64,000 nucleotides of DNA from Triangularia verruculosa (lineage: Eukaryota > Ascomycota > Sordariomycetes > Sordariales > Podosporaceae), in assembly GCA_033296885.1 (NCBI GenBank), contig MU863875.1:1-64000 (forward strand), given 5' to 3'. Shown piece after piece: positions 55,753 through 64,000 of the stretch. Under the pieces are notes generated by a model, which did no database searches, was not told where the DNA came from, and saw nothing but the letters and a program-made list of their open reading frames with translations. How positions within the stretch are numbered: position 1 is the stretch's first letter; the number at the start of each line of letters is the position of its first letter. The translations under genes were made by a program, and so were the position numbers.

Positions 55753-57463
55753 CTTGAAATAGTGTGCTTGGGAAATTCCGAAGTTGGTTGGTGGTTGGCG
55801 GTTGATATACGCAGGTCCAGATTGCTGATCACAGAAGCAATGCAGCTAGCTGGCTGGTGGTAGGTGAGCGCGCGAGACGGTAGGTACTCGTGTGCTCGCG
55901 ACGTAATGACTTTACAAAAAGATTCCGTAGGCCCTTGTAAAGGTTCGTGAGGATATCTGACGGAAGGTTAGTCTCGATAGCTCCGTCAACATTTAAGCGG
56001 AACGGCCGCCTTACATAAATCCAGATGGAATCCTGGGACTGAAAGCCTGGGTGATAGGATATCGATCGCTCAGATTGAAGACGTGGTCGCGTGACGTTGC
56101 TCGGCGGAAGGATAGAGATGAGAAGAGCGGATGAAGCGATGATATCGCGGCTTGCAAGCGAAGAGATTCAGCGAAGGAGCCGAAGTGGTGATGATGAAGC
56201 AAATCGTGTAAGCCGCGAGCAAACGGTGAACCAGCCGGGTGGAAGATGAAGGTCAGCTTGCGCGTCGCTCAACAAGGTCTCATTGCCACAGTCGCTAACA
56301 AGGTCCAAATCCTGGACACCGAACTCAAAGACGTGACCAGCAAGTTTGCCGAATTCAGCAGCGGCGACGAGATGGCGAAGTGGGCGCGAGTAAGCGATGA
56401 AGTCAGCTTGCAAGCCGTCGGCTAGCCTGATCAAGATCGAAGGGTGGCAGGTATCGTTGTTCGTGAAGCTCAGATCTCGACTCGTCGTGGAAGGAAGATC
56501 GGAAACGTTGCAGTTGACAGAAATCTCTCCTCGCAACCTGTTGTTGCCGCAGCATCAAAAAAAACCCTCTCTCTCCCAGCAGGCGCCGTTGAAACCCCCT
56601 TCTCATCCCATCTTCACCCATTACTCCTCGCCGATACCCACCATCTGCACCCATTCATCACCCATTCAACTCACCCAACAATACCCTTCCCACCCCTTAA
56701 ACAATAGCAGCCCCATATATATATACCCCCCCAAACCACCCCCAGTATCTCTCCCACTAACTCACCTCTTTCCCCTTATCCTTTCCTCCCATCTCATCAT
56801 CCATCTCCCATGCCATCTCCCATCTCCCATCCCAACATACTCCCACCCATCCCAAAGCCCACCGCCAATTCCCATCCCCTACCAAAAACCCATCTCACTT
56901 GAGCCTTCTCTCCCAAAACAACAGAAACATTCAACAAAACTGAAAATATACACACCTCCTGCTTCTCTCCATAATGCCTACTCTTACGTATCAATAATCT
57001 CGATCGGTGGCGTTGAGTGTTCGTTTATCAAGGCAAAAAACACACGTTAAAGTTCCAGCCTTGTCCAAATGTTCCCAAATGTCGTCTTAAGTTTGACCCA
57101 CATTTTTTCTCTGTCCCCCGACACGCGCGCCGCTTCCTTGGGAACGGACCCTTGCACGCGACACCCCGGCCACCTTTTTATCACTGATAAGATTTTCTCT
57201 TCGGGTTAGGGTTAGCACCGTCACCCCAAATCACCATCACAAACCAAACACCAGACCATTGCAACAAAACAGGCAAATCACAGACAAGAATGATTCAGTA
57301 TACAATCATATTACCCTCGCTGTCACTAGCAAACAAACATCCCCTCCTTCCCCCTTCCCCCCTCCCCCCCTCCCCGCTGGTTGAAACCCAAGCCCACTCC
57401 TCGCTCCAGTAAAGAAAAGAAAAGAACAAAAAGCCATAACTCCAATCCATCCATGTTTCCAAA
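55753..57463. other. Spacer with a possible small + strand gene
   Basis: At 56246 an ATG opens a 59-codon frame (MKVSLRVAQQGLIATVANKV, amphipathic and charged) to TAG 56423-56425. The same frame stays open beyond it (DRRVAGIVVREAQISTRRGR) to 56707. There is no homologue I recognise. 56600-56960 is C/T-rich non-coding sequence. A GGGTTAGGGTTAG word at about 57203 is too short to be a telomere remnant. Confidence 0.35.
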
Positions 57464-59822
57464 TTAACCCATCCGATGGGATTCATCCTCCGTCGACTCC
57501 CCCCCATGCAACCTCCTCGTCTGCTCCGCCACAAACTGCTGCACATCCTTGAAATGCTTGTGCATCATCGCCGCCAGCGAGTTCGCCTCGCTCCGAATCG
57601 CATTCCCAAACCGCCGCTTCATGACCTTCCTCGTAAGATCAGGATCACTCCAGCACGCGTGGTCATTGGCCACGTAAACTTGCGAGTTGTCCTTGTACCA
57701 CGACGAAAGGCCCTCGTCGACGTCGGACTTGACCGGCCGGAGGCTGCCGTTAACAAAATTGATTACGCCTGAGATGCGGTTGCGGACGTCTAGAAGGAAA
57801 AAAAGGTTAGGGTTGGTCTCAAGATAGTGGGAAGGAAAGAGCCCGGCCTACTTCTGTTGATCAGGAGGACCTTGACCCCGAGGTAGGCATTGCCCACACC
57901 CATGAGGTAGATATCATCCGCCCCGTCGTAGAGCTGGAGATAGTTATCCCAGATGTAGCACATCAGCTCTTGGAGGTGCGTCTGTAGCGTCTTCTCGTCC
58001 ATCCGGGGGGTAAAATTCTGCGTGTCGTCGGTTCTAGTGATGTACTGGGGAACGTTGATGTCCATGACCCCGAACTCGCTGTTAATTGCCCATTCAATGT
58101 ACTTGGAAACGCCATCAGACTGTCATGCGTTAGTTATCTCTCGGCAGTATACAAATAAAACAAGTCTAGACTTACCACCCAAGCATTATGCGGATCCAGC
58201 GAGTTATCCAACGGATCCGGCTGCGCATGCAAGTCAGGAGGGTCGTGCACAATTAGCAGCAGCTTCTTCGCTGACTGGATACCCTTCGTTACCAGCACCT
58301 GGTTCTCGAATGACCTGAAGATGGTCTCGCGCTGGATGTACAGCGGGAGCATGCCGTACTTGTCCAGCATCTGTCTCTGTGCTGTCCTCAACATGTCGTG
58401 GAGACGGTAGGAATCGTGTTTGGTCATCTCCTGAACGTCAACGACGCCGGGTCTCATGCACTCCCAATATGGCGCCTGGTAAGCTTGGACCTTAGCCAAT
58501 ACCTTGCTGGCCTCCTTACAGATCTTGGGCGTTTCCATTTGCGGGGGTGGCTCGCCCATGAGAGTCTGGGCAACGGCCAGAGCTGACTTTGAGATAGCCG
58601 TCAGGTTGTAGCCACCTTCCAAACACACCGCCACCTTGCCGCCAGCTAGAGACATCAACATGTGTGTCATGTGGGCGTAGCAAGCAGGAGAGACGAAGCA
58701 GGCGCCCAGCTCGTCACCAGCAGCAGCGTCGAATCCCGCCGAGATGATGACCAGGTCGGGGTTGAATTCGTGGCCAATAGGCATGACAATCTTTTGGAAG
58801 GCAGCCATATACTCGCCATCACCCATGCCCTGGTCATGCCACGCAATGTTGATGTTCTTTCCCAGCCCATTCCCGGCACCGCACTGCTCCATCCCGCCAT
58901 CCGGAATCATGGGATTATCAGGTTTCCCAGGGTAGAATTCTCCGTTCTTGTACACGTGCAGGGATATATAAAGGATATTCGGATCCTCGTAGAACATGTT
59001 CTGGATACCATTGCCGTGGTGAACATCCCAATCCAGAATCATGACTCGGCGGCAAATATTTGGAAACTCCTTCTGGCAGACCTTGGCGGCGATCGGAACA
59101 TTGTTGAAAAGACAGAATCCCATCGGCTGATCGTACTCAGCGTGATGTCCGGGCGGTCGAATGACAGCAAATGCATTCTTCACAGTGCCGTCAACGACGG
59201 CCTTGCAAGTTTCGATAGCTCCACCCGCCGAGATCAGCGAAGCTTCATAAGTCATGCTGCCGACGTAGATTGATTCGCGTCCTTGATCCATCATGGCTGA
59301 GATCTGACGGAGTTCGTGCGTAGACTTGGTGGACAGAGCCTTGACCCAGTTGAAGTGCTCGACTCTATGAACAGTTATGATTTCATCCTCTGTCGCTTCC
59401 CTGGCAGGAATCCTCCACATGTACTGTGTTGGCCTGTTGTTGAGGACGTCGACCAGTTCCGCATCTGATCCCATGAATACGAGGCCATTCTGCTTGAAGA
59501 TCATCATGATGGCTTCGATACGCGATGGGTCCTCGGGATGGTGTGGATTTGGCCCAAAATCCGCGTTGGCATGGAGTTTCATGCGGTCATCGTAGCAGCA
59601 ACCGGTTGGCAGCAACCCTTTTCGTCTCCAGTGGCCCAGAAACCTATCATTGGCCTTATTGGATGATGGGTCCTCGGCCGTGCCATCGAGGCTGTGGCCG
59701 TTTGGTGTCTCTAGTGAGCTTCCCGTGGACTTGGAGGTTGGCACTGAATACCCATTGGCAGAAGGCGCCGAGGGCACATCCGCGGTCCCGTCCATCACGA
59801 CGTCTTGGTCGAGGTCATCCAT
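57464..59822 (-). CDS. hda1: Class II histone deacetylase Hda1 with Arb2 domain
   Basis: Three minus-strand exons, 59822-58176, 58119-57852 and 57789-57464, with GTAAGT- and GTAGGC-type introns, give 746 residues ending in TAA. The protein removes acetyl groups from histone lysines in a nuclear corepressor complex. The catalytic domain (residues about 90-440) shows RPPGHHAEYD, the zinc/charge-relay region DWDVHHGNG, GFDAAAGD and LEGGYN. The C-terminal half is the Arb2 domain typical of fungal Hda1 (LLLIVHDPP, DDIYLMGVGNAYLGV). The N-terminal 60 residues are acidic and low-complexity. All catalytic residues are present. Length and order match fungal orthologues (HdaA/Clr3 type). No in-frame TAG. 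Confidence 0.95.
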
Positions 59823-61041
59823 ATTGCTGCCGGGACCTGACTAGCAATGGAAGGGAGTGGATAAGTTGAAGGTGTCGCTGATGTGAGGAGAATGTCTGAT
59901 CCTTGTTAGCCTCGGGTCTCATATATATTTATAAGAGCAACGCTGAGAAAGGTGAAAAGACTGGTGCCAAGAGAAAGACAAAGCAGAAGGCTTCAAATAT
60001 GAGCTGGACCAAGGAGCGTGAAAATGGGGCAGAAATAAGCAAGTGCCTGTCATATCACCCCCCATCGGTCACGGGCCATGAAGACTCTCCTGTTTCAAGT
60101 GAGAAAGGATGAAAGGCTGAATGTTGTGTGAAGACGAGGCAACTCGAGGCTGGCACTTGCAGCAGGCCATACGCCTGAATGTGATAGTCGACCGATGCTT
60201 GGAAAAGCTGGAAGTGAGTCCGAAGAAAATGGAGAGAGCTGGCATACCAAAGATCTCACCAGACTACACGTCGAATGATGACCCGAAGCGCTATTTATGT
60301 TGCTGAACAGGTGTGCTCGATGGAGTCGGGTAGGTCGAAGGGGATGTGAGATGAGACGGGCAGCTGCTTGGAGTGCCAACTGCCACGCTGCGAGACTCCT
60401 CGCGCGCAGCTCCAAGAAGCCTCAGAAATGACCACGGCAAGATAGACACGTACCTCTGTCGAATAAGAAGAGGACTGAGTTATGTAGGCTATGGCGCATG
60501 CGCTGGGTGCGTGGTTGGCGGCGATGGTGAGTCTGCTTTGTAGCTATTGTTTGGTTTCTTGGAGTGGATGGCTGGACGACCGCTGTAGGCCGCTGGGCTG
60601 CTGGCCACTGAGAGTCGCTGTAGGCCCCACCACAGAATAATGGACAGAGGAAGGGCAGAAGGCACCTGCAGAAGACAAGGACTTTGGGTTCTTTGCAAAT
60701 AAAATGAAAACTTCTGACTAAAGAAAAAGAATTAAAATTAGTATTAGCCAATTGACCGCAACTTGAACGTACTGTGGTCCTCACTGTTTGGCAAGAGCGA
60801 GCCCCCAAATTTGTCGTTTGAGTACCTCCTACCTGTGGTGGGGCCGCCACACTCTTTAACTCCAAGACTCGAGTTGATCCATGTATCAGGTTATACCTAC
60901 GGTAACTTCTCTTGTTCTTGTCTTTTCCATGAAAGTTCTAACTTGATAAGCAAGCAAGCAAGACACTACGGACCAACACACCCGATGCAGAAACAGCCAA
61001 TCCTATCTCACACACTCTAACAAACCCTCACCACCCATTAC
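59823..61041. other. Spacer upstream of hda1
   Basis: About 1.2 kb holding the hda1 promoter and the 3' flank of the F-box gene. Short frames on both strands have no conserved content. Confidence 0.5.
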
Positions 61042-62310
61042 CTACCCAGACCACCTGGCAACCAGCCTCCCCGCCCTCACGCCCTCGATCATAAAACCCT
61101 CACCTATCCTTCCATACATCCCAGACTCCCTCCCACCATCGCCCCCATGTAGAACTCTCAGCTCCTCACCCTCCACCATCTCATGATCCAACACCCCTCC
61201 AAACCTCCCTGGAAACCCTTCCACCGGAAACACCCCCTTCTCCAGCCCCATCATATTCTCCCTCTCAAACTTCACGCCCAAAATCGCCATACCCATCACC
61301 TCGATACTATCCTCAATCCTATGACCTCGTCAGCACACCTCTCTGTCTAATCACTCGAAAAACTCACCAAGGCTCCTTCGTCCTAACCCACCTAACCAAA
61401 CTCGCCTTCCCACCCAACCTCCACCTCTCCCTCAACAGCCTCATCAAATCCCCCGGACCCAACCTCATGATCGTCTTCAGAATCAGCGCGTTCTCCGCCC
61501 CGTATCCCCATCCGATATTCTCTGCCTGTGCTTTGTCCCCGACGACTTCCATGACCATCTCAACGGATGGGCATATCTCCCGATTAACAGCAGCAGAGAC
61601 CGTTCCGTAGAGGTCCCAGAGCTCGTGGAGCTCCGTAGTTGAAAACCTCCTCAAAAAATAGACGGTACCAATAATATTCCGTGCCTGCCGTCCAGAGTGG
61701 TGAACACGGGCGAACCAATGCCATATGTAAATCGCCCTCCTAACTCGCAGCAATTCCCGATCAGTGAGAAGGCGATGGTGTTCAGCTTGACATTCGTAGA
61801 ACCGCAATCGTTGAAACTCCCCTTCCCACAACTTAACCAACCGGCAGAAATTCATGATGCGGTCCAGGTCCTTATCAATACCGACACCACATCCATCCAA
61901 ACCGCCACCAGAACTCAACTTCCCCAACCACTGCCCAGCAGCCACCCTCCCGCCCCCCATCTCACCCCCTCCACCAGAAGAAAAAGCCTGAAAGAACAAA
62001 TCAACAGGCCCAAACTCCCTCTCAATAACCCCCGGCAAGATACCCCTCCAGTACTTCCTTAAAATACACCTCACAAAGCTGCTCACACCCAGCACATTCC
62101 CAAACCCCTCAAAGTCAAGATTCGACGCTATATCAACAATAATCTCAACCGGCAGCTCATCCAACACCAGCCTCCTCGTAACTTCTCTCACCTCCACAGT
62201 GGACTTGCCGACCTCTTCAGTACCACCAACAATTTGTGAAAACAGCGGCTCCGAACAAAATGTTAACGAGGACCCCCAAGTATATGACCAGTCAGTGATG
62301 TGCTTACCAT
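61042..62310 (-). CDS. F-box protein
   Basis: Exon 62212-61368 joins exon 61318-61042 through an intron (GTGAGT...CATAG, in phase). The frame has no ATG at its 5' end. The best start is an ATG at 62310-62308 directly followed by GTAAGC, with an acceptor GAAGAG at 62213, which gives an in-phase micro-exon. The N-terminus is an F-box (DELPVEIIVDIASNLDFEGF), the SCF ubiquitin-ligase adaptor motif that binds Skp1. The rest is helical with no known substrate domain (YIWHWFARVHH, WDLYGTVSAA), as in many fungal F-box proteins. Length is about 374 residues. The substrate cannot be predicted. Confidence 0.75.
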
Positions 62311-62947
62311 TTTAGATCTGTAGCACGCGCCCAATTGTATCCCTCGTTTCGAGAAAGGTTCAAACACTAAGGCCAACACCTCGCTTCACGATGACACGAT
62401 GCCAACAAAAAGGAACACACCCCCTCTTCAACTCCCCGAGTCAAGACAAGAGGACGCAAAATCACCCCAAATACCTTCAAAGCACAAACACCCCTCCCTT
62501 GGGGCTATCAATATTGTAGATGTAAGCATCGCTGCAGTTGACCGTCTCCACGATATCATCTCGCCGCTCCGTGGCCGTTGGCCAAAAAAGGTGTATAAAC
62601 GCCATAGTTGCACTCTCGTATATGGAGTTTTTGATGATTTTACAAAAACTGGGTTTAAAAGACACGAAATCACGCGACAAGAACACTCAAACGGATGAAA
62701 GTTGACTGTTTTTACGATATCAGTTCCAAGTTTGACCAAGATTAACTCAGCACGCCACTCAACCTGCAGCGCGTAACGCTGTGTAACCATTACACCAACC
62801 CTGTCGAAATACAGTAATTTACCATTCTTACAGCCGAAATTACACCAAGCCCACCCCCAAACTTTCGTGACAAGGACCAGGGTGTCGCCATCTCTTGTGG
62901 TTTTGATATTAAATCGGCCATCCACTGTGTACATAAAATCAAGTCCC
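62311..62947. other. Spacer between the F-box gene and BRX1
   Basis: A long minus-strand frame overlaps the BRX1 3' end (62428-62955), but it has no conserved content, so no gene is called. Confidence 0.45.
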
Positions 62948-64000
62948 CTAAGCAAACAACTCCCGGGTATCTAAACCACTCTTATCCTTAAACACCTCCC
63001 CATTCTCCAGCCCCAACTTCCTTTTCCTCGCCAGGTTATCCCTCGTCTGCTCCTGCCTCGCCACATGCTTGCTCGCCTTGCCCCTCCTCAGCTCCGCGCG
63101 CACATGGTTCGGCGAGATGAACCTCTTGTTCTCGTAGATGATCGGCCCGCCAAAAGCACCCTCTTGGATGATAATCGGAGTCAAAACAAATCTCGGCCCA
63201 ATCTCAATCAAGCTGATATCCGTCTCCCTGCTGTCGCCTCCCTTCTTTGACTTCTTGCTGGTCTCTTCCTCCTCCTCCTCCTCGCCCTCGCCCTTGGTCT
63301 TGGCCACCTCCCGGATCTCGTAGTTGCGAATCCAGATCTTGCCATCTGCTACACTGAATCCCATGACGTGATCGATAAACGGTTTACTCTTGCGCGCGCC
63401 CTCGGGGACGCCAAACATGTGTGTGAAGACTTCCTTGATGACCTGGAGGTGTGGTTCGGTCTCAAAGGTGGCGTCGAAGGAGAGGATCGGTCGGGAGCCC
63501 TTGAGGCAGTTTCCTTGGAAGTGAAGTTCCTCCATTGTGTGCACTGCGCATTTGCCGTTAGCCATGTCCTCTTCCTCTCTGAACCTGACAGGAGAAACTC
63601 ACAGTTCTGAGCATGAAACTTGATCGTCGGCCCGTTAGGAACCTTGCTGAACCACATGTACAGATCCTTCCCCTTGCGCGCCTCAAAGAACATGACATTG
63701 TTGCAGTTGTACAGCTCGGCGAGCTCGTTGAGCTGGTACAGCTTCGACTTGGAATCGAACTTGGCGTCTTTCCGGCCGTGGGGGAGCATGGCCGCGAGGT
63801 CGTTGAGCAGATGTCGGTGTCTGCGCATTTCTCTTATTAGCTTCCTCGTTCCCCTCGGCGCATTTGATACGAGGGTACACACCTGTGGGTAACGCCTCTG
63901 GAAGAAAGAATCAACACCCTCTGCTTGTTTTTTCTAAGCCCATTGCTGCTACCGTTCTTCGCATCATCGTCGATGTCCATCTTGTCGGACTTGCTGGTTT
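62948..64000 (-). CDS. brx1: Ribosome biogenesis protein BRX1 (5' end beyond window)
   Basis: Minus-strand exons are 63883 and beyond (open at the right edge), 63820-63603 and 63543-62948, with GTGTGT and GTGAGT introns in phase, ending in TAG. BRX1 is a Brix-domain protein of the nucleolus needed for early 60S subunit assembly and rRNA processing. The sequence shows the Brix core in order: LSSRGVTHRHRHLLNDLAAM, GRKDAKFDSKSKLYQLNELA, VMFFEARKGKDLYMW, HTMEELHFQGNCLKGSRP, ISLIEIGPRFVLTP and FGGPIIYENKRF. A short acidic Glu run (EGEEEEEEE) sits before the last part. The terminal stop is TAG, but another stop (TGA) follows after two codons. Confidence 0.95.

Noticed and set aside
57195..57215. 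GGGTTAGGGTTAG as an internal telomere repeat
   Set aside because: Only two repeat units are present, which is expected by chance and not flanked by other subtelomeric features.
62428..62955. 175-codon minus-strand frame between the F-box gene and BRX1
   Set aside because: It overlaps the end of BRX1, shows no family resemblance, and its composition is not clearly coding.
49971..64000. Reassignment of UAG to an amino acid in this organism
   Set aside because: The BRX1 frame and the minus-strand gene at 54490 end in TAG with a second stop two codons later. gpd and hda1 have normal stops and no internal TAG, and fungi of this type use the standard nuclear code.

Overview
The window is nuclear DNA of a filamentous ascomycete, most likely a sordariomycete. 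Genes carry short introns (about 50-200 bases, GTAAGT-like donors, CTAAC branch sites, YAG acceptors). The housekeeping genes are typical fungal ones: gpd, a class II histone deacetylase with an Arb2 tail, and BRX1. The spacers are full of ACCTAGGTA-type words. No rRNA, tRNA, CRISPR or autonomous transposon was seen.

Layout. 1-560 is AT-rich, repeat-like DNA. 1.7-46.3 kb is an array of paralogous genes, all on the + strand, with decayed copies between them. Group 1 (1.7-21.5 kb) has genes A-D at 1728, 6923, 10949 and 15577, each ending in the same roughly 80-residue C-terminal domain (a W-x3-P, H-x-K-x-GG, FCAW pattern), plus several broken copies. Group 2 (22.5-44.3 kb) has genes F, G, H, I, J, K and N, plus fragments, sharing a short basic motif of the form K-x-[WYF]-[ST]-D-x2-N-x2-[RK]-[RK]. 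A 5'-truncated NACHT-ankyrin gene (31.3-33.8 kb) and a 234-base MITE-like element lie inside the array. 46.4-49.7 kb holds F-box-like debris and a gene-poor stretch. 49.97-64 kb is conserved: gpd (+), then on the minus strand an RS-rich protein, a lysine/proline-rich protein, HDA1, an F-box protein and BRX1, which runs off the right edge.

The most striking feature is that nearly every array gene is interrupted by one to three in-frame stops, and in the intact genes these are TAG only. The reading frame, conserved domains and splice phases continue past them, and the intact genes finish in TAA or TGA. The favoured context is TAGAAC, and in most copies the TAG sits just upstream of a bipartite nuclear localisation-like cluster or the basic domain. 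In one copy pair a TAG aligns exactly, at the same 25-codon spacing, with TGG (Trp). This is what is expected if UAG is recoded to UGG by the A-to-I mRNA editing known from sexual development of Fusarium, Neurospora and Sordaria. I infer a family of editing-gated proteins: a short acidic/Q-rich form before editing and a full-length form with a nuclear/basic module after it. A minus-strand gene outside the array (54490-55752) has the same TAG break. No function is known to me for either family. Transcription-factor-like proteins or sexual-stage selfish genes are possibilities only.
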